Origin: a virus
Strand: one strand, 5' to 3'
Virus record (IMG/VR): IMGVR_UViG_3300024239_000013
Coordinates: 255,335-319,334 of that record
DNA length: 64,000 nt
Shown: piece by piece, positions 17,169 to 26,238 of the stretch
Layout of the letters: every line of letters begins with the position of its first letter
Numbering within the stretch: the stretch's first letter is position 1
Position numbers and translations under genes: made by a program
Notes under the pieces: generated by a model
The model's database searches: none
Told to the model about the DNA's origin: nothing
Seen by the model: the letters and a program-made list of their open reading frames with translations, nothing else

Positions 17169-18905
17169 CTAATGAATTCCATATTTATAATTACCACAGT
17201 CCCATATTTTATAATATCCCATAGAATGCATAATATCATCAGCTTTTAAGTTTGGATCAAATCCAAGAGAAATCAATTTAGATTTTGTCCAGTTTAGTCG
17301 ATTAGATTTTCTATCGTCAACAACCCAATAATATCCAGGAGTTGTTTTTCCGATATAAATAAATCCACTTTTATAATAAGAAGTTTCTTTGTGATTGGGG
17401 GAGAAAGAAACATCGCAATAAGTAACTATAGATTTGGTAATATTATCTTTTATATACTTAATAATCCTAGAAACTCCACCAACTACAGTTGTATTAATAA
17501 GACTACAACTTCTGATTACCTCATATTCATATTTAGATTTTTTACTATCTATTAATTTTCTAGTTTTCGCTAAACTCATCAGAGAAACTAATACATTCTC
17601 GTAATATAATCCTATTATTATACTTGCTGGACAATATCCCTTGAGATGATTCTTCTGTGTAAAATGCTTATATTCACTTTTAGTGACCTGTTTTATTTCA
17701 CACTTTCTGGCAAAAATTTTTCTTGAAATAGCACCAACTGCAGAAGATATCATAGACTTAACTATTTCTTTTTTATACCTCCAATCATCCTCCCATATAT
17801 GATATAAACTAATACCTTTACTTGATAAAAATTCAGTTTTTTCTTGGTGATATTTAGAATTCTTATATATCTCAGAGTGCCAATAAAGTCCATTAAACTC
17901 AAAAGCAACGTTTATTTTTGGCAAATAGACGTCAACTTCAGAAAATTGTTTATTGTTTTTAAATAAACTTCTATTATTAGATAATACCTCTCCAGGATAT
18001 ATTTCTTCTATATATTTTAGTAATTCCCTTTCCAAAACAGAAGATTTCATGTCTATTGGGTTACAATATGGACATGGATCTATTCCATTTCTAAGTTTAG
18101 CATTTATAGTTGTTGAATGGAAACTAAAATCATGATTGCATCTTTCACAATTTAGATCAACCTTAGTTGTCGAATAACTAATCAATCCAATAGAATAAGA
18201 ATCCAATTTACTAGAAAGTGTTTTTTGCTTAGTTATCGATGAAGACTCCGAAACTTTCTTAGCTATTTCAGGATTTTTCATAGTATTCTCGTGTCCATAC
18301 TTAAGAATATTGGTATTTCTTGACGACTCCGAATTAATAAAATCCAAGGTTCCATATTTTTCAATACAGGTTTTAAGTCTTTTTTCAGAAATCTCCTTAT
18401 TTTTTAAGGGAGAGTCTACACCATATTTTTCATTAAGGGTTTCCCTTATTTTTTCTTTTACTTCATTGGATTTGAAATTATGATCAACCCCATATTTTGT
18501 TAACATAGTAGCTTCATATTTTTTTCTTTCTTCCGAACCTTTTTTGAAATACGAGTCTCCGTATTTTGACTTTATTGTATTTTTAAAACTATCGACTTTA
18601 ATTTTTCTTTTACATTCAGAATTACCACATGTATTAAAGTAACCATCACTGAATCTATAGAATTTTTTAGGGTTTCCGCATATGCACTTTTCTACTAATT
18701 CCAAATTATTTATTATATGATATAATCTTTGTCCTATAGTAATGTCAAAATATACTTGATTTAGAAAATGTGTTACGTTCTCGATATCTGAAATTAATTC
18801 CTTATCGTTCCTTATTCTAGTGAATATGCCATTTAATGACATATTATTCGAAAGCTTATCGTTGATGTCATTCGTTATTAATATCAGATTATTGCTAAGT
18901 TTCAT
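17169..18905 (-). CDS. Free-standing homing-endonuclease-like protein
   Basis: 578 aa. After an N-terminal Cys-containing region (CICGNPKKF, NTCGNSECKRK) come about five KYG-centred repeats (LTKYGVDHNFKSNEVKEKI, NEKYGVDSPLKNKEISEKR, IEKYGTLDF), the NUMOD-like DNA-binding pattern of phage homing nucleases. A CxxC pair (CPYCNP) is followed by EVDVYLPKINVAFEFNGLYW then HSE, and LYHIWEDDWRYKKEIV, like Vsr/PD-(D/E)XK-type nucleases. It would cut an allele lacking it and copy itself. It sits alone between gp23's terminator and the inner-capsid operon, a common homing site near the capsid gene. Confidence 0.7.
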   Translation of the reverse strand: MKLSNNLILITNDINDKLSNNMSLNGIFTRIRNDKELISDIENVTHFLNQVYFDITIGQRLYHIINNLELVEKCICGNPKKFYRFSDGYFNTCGNSECKRKIKVDSFKNTIKSKYGDSYFKKGSEERKKYEATMLTKYGVDHNFKSNEVKEKIRETLNEKYGVDSPLKNKEISEKRLKTCIEKYGTLDFINSESSRNTNILKYGHENTMKNPEIAKKVSESSSITKQKTLSSKLDSYSIGLISYSTTKVDLNCERCNHDFSFHSTTINAKLRNGIDPCPYCNPIDMKSSVLERELLKYIEEIYPGEVLSNNRSLFKNNKQFSEVDVYLPKINVAFEFNGLYWHSEIYKNSKYHQEKTEFLSSKGISLYHIWEDDWRYKKEIVKSMISSAVGAISRKIFARKCEIKQVTKSEYKHFTQKNHLKGYCPASIIIGLYYENVLVSLMSLAKTRKLIDSKKSKYEYEVIRSCSLINTTVVGGVSRIIKYIKDNITKSIVTYCDVSFSPNHKETSYYKSGFIYIGKTTPGYYWVVDDRKSNRLNWTKSKLISLGFDPNLKADDIMHSMGYYKIWDCGNYKYGIH

Positions 18906-18942
18906 GTTTCGTAAAATTGCTTATATTGTTTAATATTATAGC

Positions 18943-18977
18943 AAAAAAAAGCTTTAGTTTTCACTAAAGCTTTTTTT
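18943..18977 (-). terminator. Intrinsic terminator after gp23
   Basis: Stem AAAGCTTTAG ... CTAAAGCTTT with a following T-run, starting about 19 bases after the gp23 stop. It would isolate gp23 transcription from the endonuclease gene. Confidence 0.85.
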
Positions 18978-18995
18978 ATTTATTTAATGTTTAGA

Positions 18996-20708
18996 TTATG
19001 CTAGACCTCCTGCAGGTACATTAACAAAGAATGTTAAGTACATAGTTTCAGGTAACATACCAGCTTCAACTAGAGCGTATCTAGATTTAACTGCTATTTT
19101 AGGTGACATAGTACCTTCAGAGATTGTCTGAATTGACTCTGCCATCATATAAGGCATGAATTTAAGACCTGGTTCGTCGTCTCCACCTTTTCTACCAACT
19201 AATACTCTAGTATCTCCGTAGCTCATGTTTTGATCTACATAAACAGTCATACCAGCAAGAGATCCTACCGGATATAATGTACCGTTATTTTGAGTTAGAG
19301 TGTTAGAGAAAGGAGCAAAAGTGAATTGAGAGATGTCTTGAAGTGCACTTGCAACTGCAGCGTTTGTTACGATGAAGTTAGCTGGACCTCTTCTACCTCT
19401 GTTAGCTACTACGTTAGCAGCTGCAAGAATTCTAGAGAATAATCTTCTTTGTAAAGTTGATAAGTTCTCGTAAGAAGTTGATGCAGGACCTGCTGGAATA
19501 GCCATAGCTACACCTTGATCTGATTTATTAACGTAAGCTGCTGTTGTACCAGTAGATCCGTTAAGTACTAAGTTTAAGTTCAAGTTTTGGTTTTCAACGT
19601 TGTTGAATTGAACGTGGTTAGACCAACCTAGAGCAAATGCTCTTGAAAGGATGTGCTTGTTAATTGCTTGAGAAACCTCGTTAACTAATGCATTCTCGAT
19701 CATTGAAATAACGTCGATACCGAATTGTTTGTTAAGGTCTTGGATTTGCTCAGTTGTAACTGAAGCAGCAACTTGGAAAGTCTCAGCTTCTACGAACTTA
19801 GTGAAAGTAGAAAGACCCATTGAGTTATAGTAAGTAGATTCAGCTACTCCTCTTAACATTGGGTTATAAGTTTTAGTACCATCAACATAAGGTCCTTGCC
19901 AATCAGCATCGTTATTGAAACCAGCACCAGAGAATCCTTGGATGTGATCTTCTAAAGCTTTAACTAATTGAGCAACGTATCCGTTAACTGAAGTAGAAGT
20001 ACCAGTGTACATACCGCTAGTACCAACTTGTACTGAAGTACCGTTGACGATAGAAGCTATTGTATAGTTTTGAGTAACTCCAGCAACCTCGAAAATTGGG
20101 AAACCGTCAATTCTTGAAAGTCCAACGAAAGTTAAAGTTAAAGTACCACCGTTAACTACAGTGTAAGAAGTTCCTACTGTAAAAGTACCAGCTGTAGCAC
20201 CAGTAGCACCAGCAGCAGATCCTTGATAAACAGGGAATTTAATCATTGATGGAGCTTTTGCTAAAGCATCTGCAGCAGAAGCATCTGAGCCAGTAGCACC
20301 AGCTAATTTACCACCTGCATATACATAATCTAGATAAGATAAGATACCAGTTGGTCCTGACATAGGAATAACAGGAACGATATCAAACCCGATTGTTTTA
20401 GCAGCTACTTGAATAGCTAAAGGTAACAATGATGGGAATTTATCTCCTGAACCTTGCCAAGATGCGTTATAGAAACCAGCATTAGCACCAGTTGATAATC
20501 CACCTGCTCCTGGGAATGATGGAGGGGTTACGTTACCCATACCATTTACAACACCTAAAGAGTTATATGCACCCGCAGATTCGTTTAATGAGTGATAGTG
20601 ACAATATTTAGTTAACCACTCTTTTTTGCTTGAGTCAGTGATTCCTGCTTTACTCTCGATGATAGGAGACCAGGTTTCATAGATTTCTTGTTCGTTAATC
20701 AATTTCAT
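18996..20708 (-). CDS. 23: Major capsid protein gp23
   Basis: 570 aa (T4 gp23 is 521). The N-terminal propeptide MKLINEQEIYETWSPIIES resembles the T4 gp23 delta piece (ELLNKWKPLLEG). A plausible gp21 cleavage site S-L-N-E/S lies at 40-44. The HK97-fold core shows DIVPVIPMSGPTGILSYLDY, then GLSTFTKFVEAETFQVAASV, RRGPANFIVTNAAVASALQD and the C-terminal SPKIAVKSRYALVEAGMLPE. A Gly/Ala/Thr-rich insertion (about 165-250) corresponds to the variable insertion domain. Codon use is visibly more regular than in neighbours, as expected for a highly expressed gene. It is preceded by the protease-scaffold gene and followed by a terminator. Confidence 0.95.
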   Translation of the reverse strand: MKLINEQEIYETWSPIIESKAGITDSSKKEWLTKYCHYHSLNESAGAYNSLGVVNGMGNVTPPSFPGAGGLSTGANAGFYNASWQGSGDKFPSLLPLAIQVAAKTIGFDIVPVIPMSGPTGILSYLDYVYAGGKLAGATGSDASAADALAKAPSMIKFPVYQGSAAGATGATAGTFTVGTSYTVVNGGTLTLTFVGLSRIDGFPIFEVAGVTQNYTIASIVNGTSVQVGTSGMYTGTSTSVNGYVAQLVKALEDHIQGFSGAGFNNDADWQGPYVDGTKTYNPMLRGVAESTYYNSMGLSTFTKFVEAETFQVAASVTTEQIQDLNKQFGIDVISMIENALVNEVSQAINKHILSRAFALGWSNHVQFNNVENQNLNLNLVLNGSTGTTAAYVNKSDQGVAMAIPAGPASTSYENLSTLQRRLFSRILAAANVVANRGRRGPANFIVTNAAVASALQDISQFTFAPFSNTLTQNNGTLYPVGSLAGMTVYVDQNMSYGDTRVLVGRKGGDDEPGLKFMPYMMAESIQTISEGTMSPKIAVKSRYALVEAGMLPETMYLTFFVNVPAGGLA

Positions 20709-20737
20709 GATTTTATTTACTTTTTTTTAATTTTAAT

Positions 20738-22726
20738 TTACCTTTTTGAGAATTTTTGCTCTAGTGCTGAAGCTATATAATTCATATAATCATTTGAATA
20801 AGCTTTTGGAGCATCGTCTTGAGCTAGATTTTCATTCTCGTTTAGTTTTTGAACACCAACTGGTTTAGTCCCTAGCTGTCTAGTAGACCAGAAGTTTTTG
20901 ATCTGGTAAGGTGTATCTAATCTATAGAAGTTACTTTGAGCAATGATAGATTGCTGGTGGCCTTCGTTAAGAGATTCCCAAACCTGAACATATTCTTCAG
21001 GCATCTCGTCGATAAACTTAAGTCCTGTTTTGTTAGTGTTCTCGTTAAGAGTTTCTTCTGCCTTCTGTGTGTCGGCTGGTGCTTCTACAAATCTAGAAGC
21101 TTCGTTTATATTTGATTCAGTTTTTTGTGTTTTAACTGATTCTATCAAATTGTCAATTTTTGTTGAAAGATTATCATAATCTCCAGCAAATCCAGATTCA
21201 TTTAAACCTGCTTTAGCTGAAAGATCTACGCTTTCTCTTAGTGATTCTTCTTTTTGCATAATTCCGTTATTAACGCTTTCTGCTATATATTCAGTATAAG
21301 ATATTGATCTTTTAACTTTTTCTGCTAAATATTCAGAATAATCCAATCCTCTATTAAGATTTTCAGCTAAATAATCAGAATATTCGATTGATTTGTTTAA
21401 GTTTTCTGCTAAGTACTCAGTATATTCAATTCCATCATTTAGTTTTTCTGCTACGTATTCAGTGTAGGCAATACCTTTATCTAAGTTTTCTGCAATATAT
21501 TCAGTGTAAGCAATACCTTTATCTACATTTTCTGCAAGATATTCAGCGTAGGCAATACCTTTATCTACATTTTCTGCAAGATATTCAGAATATTGGATAT
21601 TCTGATCAACTTTCTCTGCAAGATACTTAGAATATTCAATGGATTTATCTACATTTTCAGCAACATACTCAGAATAAGAAATGGATTTATCTACATTTTC
21701 AGCTAAATACTTAGAATAAGAAATATTCTTATCAAGATTTTCAGCTAAATATTTGCTGTAGCTGATACTAGAATCTAAATTCTCTGCAAGATATTCTCCG
21801 TACTTGATAGCATTATCTAAGTTTTCAGCAAGATATTCAGAATATTTTTCTAATTTTTTTACTCTTTCTTCTAGTGCTGAAGTATTAGAAGATTCATCAG
21901 ATTCTGTCAATTTTTCTCTTTGGTCTTTAATTTCTGCTATTGAACTTTTCATAGCATCCATCTCTTTTTTTAAGAAAATCGAATATCGATTAAGTTCTTC
22001 TGCAGTAACAAGTTCTTTATTCTCCATGAGGATTGTTTTATTTTTGTCTATTTTTGATACGAGTTTGTTAAATTCTTCGTTATTTTCAACTTTATATATC
22101 TTTACTGAGGATTCATTTTCTAGGCCTAATGATTCATTCACACAAATTAAATCAGATAATACACTAGAATTTCTCATTTCGAAAAATTCTTCAAATGTAT
22201 AACCTGCACTTTCATAAACTCTTTCAAGCTGTGCGTCTTGAAATCCAGGATCTGCAACTAGGTCGTAAGTAAATATCTTTTTAATTTGAACTTTCTTATC
22301 GTTACCTACCGCTCCTGCTGCTCTAGATGATATAGATAAAGGAACTCCAGCATCTACTAATTTCTTAGCAATCTGACCCGCTGGTGTATCTAGAAGTCTT
22401 ACTTTAATTCTAATTTCTCTAGTATTCTTATCGTAAGTAAGATCCGTAATTATGTGGGATATGTTTTTTAAAGAAACGTCAAACTTTTCTGGGTGGTCTA
22501 ATTCTCCAACCAGTCTTTTTTGAGCTATCTTATCTTTAAGATAATTTAAATGTGGAAGATATTCAGCTTCTTCATATATCCTATTGTTGTTGTTCTCTTT
22601 TCCGAAAACAGCAGCAATACCCTCAAGTACATATTCTTCAGAATCTGTTTTTTTAGATTCCAAAACCGTTTCCTGTCTTTCTAGAATAAAAACTAAATCT
22701 TCGTTCAATTTTTGAGTTGTCGGCAT
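20738..22726 (-). CDS. 21: Prohead protease gp21 fused to repeat-built scaffold
   Basis: 662 aa; T4 gp21 is only 212. Residues 1-190 are the protease: GIAAVFGKENNNNRIY (36-51), GELDHPE (74-80) with catalytic His78, and SISSRAAG (131-138) with the nucleophile Ser in the 131-134 region, then YDLVADPGF. Residues 294-489 are fourteen exact-length 14-residue repeats (consensus YSEYLAENLDKSI). The C-terminal about 170 residues contain many (L/I)-N-E sites: GLNE/S, NINE/A, TLNE/N, SLNE/G, KLNE/N. In T4 the scaffold gp22 is a separate gene between 21 and 23. Here the repeats occupy that position inside one polypeptide, so the protein probably supplies both core and protease and digests itself after assembly. 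Confidence 0.9.
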   Translation of the reverse strand: MPTTQKLNEDLVFILERQETVLESKKTDSEEYVLEGIAAVFGKENNNNRIYEEAEYLPHLNYLKDKIAQKRLVGELDHPEKFDVSLKNISHIITDLTYDKNTREIRIKVRLLDTPAGQIAKKLVDAGVPLSISSRAAGAVGNDKKVQIKKIFTYDLVADPGFQDAQLERVYESAGYTFEEFFEMRNSSVLSDLICVNESLGLENESSVKIYKVENNEEFNKLVSKIDKNKTILMENKELVTAEELNRYSIFLKKEMDAMKSSIAEIKDQREKLTESDESSNTSALEERVKKLEKYSEYLAENLDNAIKYGEYLAENLDSSISYSKYLAENLDKNISYSKYLAENVDKSISYSEYVAENVDKSIEYSKYLAEKVDQNIQYSEYLAENVDKGIAYAEYLAENVDKGIAYTEYIAENLDKGIAYTEYVAEKLNDGIEYTEYLAENLNKSIEYSDYLAENLNRGLDYSEYLAEKVKRSISYTEYIAESVNNGIMQKEESLRESVDLSAKAGLNESGFAGDYDNLSTKIDNLIESVKTQKTESNINEASRFVEAPADTQKAEETLNENTNKTGLKFIDEMPEEYVQVWESLNEGHQQSIIAQSNFYRLDTPYQIKNFWSTRQLGTKPVGVQKLNENENLAQDDAPKAYSNDYMNYIASALEQKFSKR
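21260..21847 (-). repeat. Fourteen tandem 42-bp coding repeats
   Basis: 588 bp equals 14 units of 42 bp with no indels, encoding 14-residue units (first KYSEYLAENLDNAI, last SYTEYIAESVNNGI). Units have diverged at synonymous and some amino-acid positions but keep Y-x-x-Y-(L/I/V)-A-E-x-(L/V). Two heptads per unit suggest a long helical rod. They lie inside the gp21-scaffold fusion gene. Confidence 0.95.
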
Positions 22727-22751
22727 TTTTCTATATTCTTTTTATCTTTCT

Positions 22752-22762
22752 TATATATCAAT
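22752..22762 (-). promoter_or_regulatory. GATATATA promoter-like element
   Basis: Minus strand ATTGATATATA, 25 bases upstream of the ATG at 22726; a variant of the TTGGATATATA element. Confidence 0.45.
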
Positions 22763-22794
22763 AAAGATTTTAATATTTTTAATCTTTTTTTATA

Positions 22795-25377
22795 TTATTC
22801 ATATTTTATTCTATCTTCAACTTCAGTCGTAAACTTTTTAGCTATTTGGAAAGCTTCACCGTCGGTCACTCTATATTTTCTAACTCTATCCCCAGGGGAT
22901 GCAAATTTATTTTTAAGTTTAACTTCTACTATATCTCCTCTGTTATCCTGTAGTGCTTTTGCGAAAGATATTGCCTTCCATCCTTCTACGCCTAGAACTT
23001 CTTTTTCCTTATCTGATAAGAACTTATCTATTAAGTTTATTCCACCAGTTACTGAATTGTCTCTTATTATCGTAGAACTTCTTCTATCCTTAATTTTAAC
23101 ATCATTTGGATCAACCTTGATATAATAATCATCAGAAACCTTACCTTCTACTTTATCACCAGAAACTTCTGGTTTTTTTTCATCGGTTTTTGGATTTACT
23201 ACTGTTACGATATCAGATTCTCTTCCGTCTTTTTTATTATCAAGTTTGGCTTTTTTAAATTGATATACACCTCTCTTAGGATTGTTTATATCCTCATTTA
23301 TGGTATTTGTCTGAACCGAAATCGATTCACCTCTTTTGGCTCCATAGTCACTTGGATCTATAGTAAAGTTAGTGAATTTTCCAGTTTTATATTTTCTTAA
23401 TTCTGGATCTGCGTATTCTCTATCAGTAACCCAATATATTGCGACTTTTGCTGGTGTTGATAAATCGGCTGAAGATAGACTAACAATATCTCCTGATTTT
23501 TTATCCTCATTTATACCATAAATTCTATCGCTAAACGAAGAGAAGCTTGTAATGACATCATTTTCATTAACAAGGTCCATGTATACTAAGCCACCGTCTT
23601 CTGATTCATTCTTTTTAGAACCATTTCCTGAATCTTCTTTAACTTCCTTAGGTATAAATATTTTATCGATGTCATCTTTAGAAGTTGATCTTAATTCGTC
23701 ATTATTCATAAGTCTACCAACAACATTTATTATATCACCTTCATCGTTCTGATAATAAAATTCATAATTTTCTGGTGCACTATCATCTGAAATTATAAGT
23801 TGATCTGAAGAACTGTCCAAAGCTGTTTTAAAAACATCCCAATCACACATACCCTTAAATTTAAAGATAGTTGCTAATTTAGATATTCCGTCAACATAAG
23901 ATATTTTAAAATCAAGGTCTTCGTTATCGAAAACTCTAGCTATAGTATTTAGAGCACCTTCTTGGTCATTAACAATGTCGTTATTGTCCAATGCAATTAA
24001 AACAAGATCATGTTCTGCAAGTTGTTTCTGTGCTTCTTTAGAATTTATCTGAGTTAATATAAGTATGGAGTAATTGTTCTTATCCGCTATTTTAATAAAT
24101 TCTGCTGTTGTTCTCGTTTCATTGTTAAAAAGGAAACTAGTAACAGTGCCCCATCCTCCTCCTGCTGGCTGAGACCAACAAACTGTAATAGGTACTCCGA
24201 TTGGGATTTTTTTAGAATCCATTTCCCTCTGTGCAAATGATTTAACCTCATTATATTTTGGAGCTTGCTTATCACTAAACCAATTCCAAGCTGATCCTAT
24301 TACGTCAGTTAAAATAAGTATTTCACCAACAAAAGGAATAAGTTTAGCTCCTCCTTGAGCTGCTCCTCTTGTAAATCCTTTAGAAAATGCTTTTAAAGCA
24401 CCCTTTGCTCCAACCTTACCTAATGTATAAGCTGATTTTGCTCCCTTTGCTCCTCTAACTATCGAAGATCCAATAGTTCTGGTGTTTTTAAGTAAAGCAA
24501 CATCTTTAGCTCCTCCCCATAGACTTTTTATAGCAGAACCACCATAATTTTTTATCTTATCCATTACACCAGGGGGAACCTGAGTTGCATTTTTTGGATT
24601 TATTCTAAATCCCGATATACTCTTAAGTAAAAGTGCTCCAGATAATGCTCCACCCGCAGCTTTTAATGCTCCAAAAAGAGTGATACTAACCCCACCCATT
24701 ACTGCTAATATTGATGCATCTTGTATAATTTTTTGAGTAAGACCTTCAGCAGTTTCATTTTCTGGAATTTGACCACCGGGATACATCTCATTAACATCAA
24801 GAAGCATTATCTTTGATGCAGATTGAGATTTAGTGAAAGATTTCATTTTTACCGCCTTTAAGGTTTCCTGTATATCTTCTCCAGTATCTGGATCATTTCC
24901 ACAGATAAAAATTGCCTTTTCCTTTCCATCTAATATTTCACCAGGACTTAAAGTTTCGTCTATTTTACCTTCACTCTTTAATTTATTGTAAGCAAAATGG
25001 AATTTTATGGCTTCCCTAAATTTAGGATCATCATCAGCAGTATTAGTATCTTCATTCAATTTAGAAAAATTAGAAAAAGAAATTACTCCGTTATCTAAAT
25101 CGTTCTCATCTAACGAAACGTTTATATCGTCTAAATTAAAATTATATTTTTCCTTGATGTATTCTGCAACATTAGAATATTTACTCATATCTTCAGAATC
25201 AGCGACCCAAGATCTAGGATTTTTATCAAGCCATTTTTGAAAATCCTCAGATTTTGCCCACCATTGAAAATCTTCAAAAGATGCACTTTCTGCTCCTTTC
25301 ATATCAAGGGGAACTGTTAAGAATGGGAAATCGTCTCCGTTTTTATATTCTGTTTTTTTAGGTAGTAGTATAATCAT
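22795..25377 (-). CDS. Large inner-capsid polyprotein candidate
   Basis: 860 aa. It contains two internal copies of the capsid-targeting pattern: ISFSNFSKLNE/D at 99-109 and VITSFSSFSDRIYGINE/D at 608-624. A Gly/Ala-rich hydrophobic region at about 215-365 (GGVSITLFGALKAAGGALSG, KVGAKGALKAFSKGFTRGAA, IPFVGEILILTDVIGSAWNW) looks membrane-inserting. The rest contains small beta-like segments (KSGDIVSLSSADLSTPAKVA, VKEDSGNGSKKNE). No enzyme domain is recognised. Its place between the protease-scaffold and a tagged nucleotidyltransferase, and a 2-base gap to the latter, argue for a virion-internal protein, perhaps processed by gp21 into parts and injected. Confidence 0.5.
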   Translation of the reverse strand: MIILLPKKTEYKNGDDFPFLTVPLDMKGAESASFEDFQWWAKSEDFQKWLDKNPRSWVADSEDMSKYSNVAEYIKEKYNFNLDDINVSLDENDLDNGVISFSNFSKLNEDTNTADDDPKFREAIKFHFAYNKLKSEGKIDETLSPGEILDGKEKAIFICGNDPDTGEDIQETLKAVKMKSFTKSQSASKIMLLDVNEMYPGGQIPENETAEGLTQKIIQDASILAVMGGVSITLFGALKAAGGALSGALLLKSISGFRINPKNATQVPPGVMDKIKNYGGSAIKSLWGGAKDVALLKNTRTIGSSIVRGAKGAKSAYTLGKVGAKGALKAFSKGFTRGAAQGGAKLIPFVGEILILTDVIGSAWNWFSDKQAPKYNEVKSFAQREMDSKKIPIGVPITVCWSQPAGGGWGTVTSFLFNNETRTTAEFIKIADKNNYSILILTQINSKEAQKQLAEHDLVLIALDNNDIVNDQEGALNTIARVFDNEDLDFKISYVDGISKLATIFKFKGMCDWDVFKTALDSSSDQLIISDDSAPENYEFYYQNDEGDIINVVGRLMNNDELRSTSKDDIDKIFIPKEVKEDSGNGSKKNESEDGGLVYMDLVNENDVITSFSSFSDRIYGINEDKKSGDIVSLSSADLSTPAKVAIYWVTDREYADPELRKYKTGKFTNFTIDPSDYGAKRGESISVQTNTINEDINNPKRGVYQFKKAKLDNKKDGRESDIVTVVNPKTDEKKPEVSGDKVEGKVSDDYYIKVDPNDVKIKDRRSSTIIRDNSVTGGINLIDKFLSDKEKEVLGVEGWKAISFAKALQDNRGDIVEVKLKNKFASPGDRVRKYRVTDGEAFQIAKKFTTEVEDRIKYE

Positions 25378-25379
25378 TT

Positions 25380-26180
25380 CTATTTTTCTGTGTAAATTTT
25401 ATCGTATGATTTTGAAATAATATTTATCAATTTTTCTATATATCCTTCATTTCTAAGCTTTTTAAATGCTAGGTTTCCTATAGACATTTCTCCTCCTTTT
25501 TCTAACCCCTCTCTTCTCATTTTAAATATTTTTTTCTTCATCGTAAGACATCTCTTATAAAGTTGTCTAGCATTTGAAGGTATCATCGAGTCAACAAGAA
25601 GTCTTGAATGTAATTGTTCTATGTCAGAAACTATGGAATTATATTTCTTTTCAACATCTCTCTCGTCTATTGAAGGTGGATTATATGATGGAGATTTTAT
25701 CCATTCATTTTTTAAAAGAGAAAAGAGAGCAGATGCTGTATGTGGTTCTGATTCGTCCTGTACGTAAAGTTCAACGTCATAACCTCTAATAACGATATCA
25801 TGTCTAAGATTCCACATGAATCTAATCCCACCTATGGCTTTTTTTAGTATTTGAGGATTGTCATCATCAATACCTTTAAGGTTAACTATAATATGAACGT
25901 CAAGATCAGAAAAATCTGTGTAGTTGTAATTTGATAAAGATCCAGTTAATTGTATATCAACAATATCCTTTTGTTTTAATACATCTTCATAATTAGAAAA
26001 AAATTCATTGGCTATCCTAAGTAGCTTTCTTCTAACTCTCTGGTCAAATACCCATTTATCCTTCTTCTTAGTCCAAAAAACTGGAGCCAACTCATCATGG
26101 TAGAAAGAATTTACCTTTCCTTCATTTAATGAATTGCTTCTTTTATTTAAAAATCTATTAAACTCTAATAATCTATCCAC
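25380..26180 (-). CDS. Nucleotidyltransferase with capsid-targeting tag
   Basis: 266 aa, start GTG at 26180. The N-terminus MDRLLEFNRFLNKRSNSLNEG matches the tag, with L-N-E/G at 18-20. This is followed by FYHDELAPVFWTKKKDKWVF, typical of the N-terminus of phage nucleotidyltransferases. The polymerase-beta-type active site is GS (80-81) ... SDLDVHI (91-97), with D92 and D94 as likely metal ligands; a third acidic residue may be in GYDVELYVQDE. Such enzymes transfer NMPs to RNA, protein or small molecules. Targeted packaging suggests injection with DNA, as with T4 Alt. The target is unknown. Confidence 0.75.
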   Translation of the reverse strand: MDRLLEFNRFLNKRSNSLNEGKVNSFYHDELAPVFWTKKKDKWVFDQRVRRKLLRIANEFFSNYEDVLKQKDIVDIQLTGSLSNYNYTDFSDLDVHIIVNLKGIDDDNPQILKKAIGGIRFMWNLRHDIVIRGYDVELYVQDESEPHTASALFSLLKNEWIKSPSYNPPSIDERDVEKKYNSIVSDIEQLHSRLLVDSMIPSNARQLYKRCLTMKKKIFKMRREGLEKGGEMSIGNLAFKKLRNEGYIEKLINIISKSYDKIYTEK

Positions 26181-26219
26181 AAAAAAAAAGCTTTTCTCTA
26201 TATATCGAGAAAAGCTTTT
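26181..26219 (-). terminator. Intrinsic terminator with promoter-like loop
   Basis: A perfect 13-bp stem (AAAAGCTTTTCTC with GAGAAAAGCTTTT) followed on the minus strand by a U-run. It ends the 26239-26940 gene. The 8-base loop reads GATATATA on the minus strand. Confidence 0.85.
26199..26207 (-). promoter_or_regulatory. GATATATA element inside terminator loop
   Basis: Minus strand CGATATATA, about 19 bases upstream of the GTG at 26180, the same spacing as the TTGGATATATA elements elsewhere. It coincides with the loop of the terminator hairpin. Confidence 0.4.
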
Positions 26220-26238
26220 AATGTATTTGATTTTTTTA

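Noticed and set aside
21260-21847. 42-bp tandem array as CRISPR or minisatellite
   Set aside because: Units are contiguous with no spacers, in frame, and encode a conserved 14-residue helix unit inside the protease-scaffold gene.
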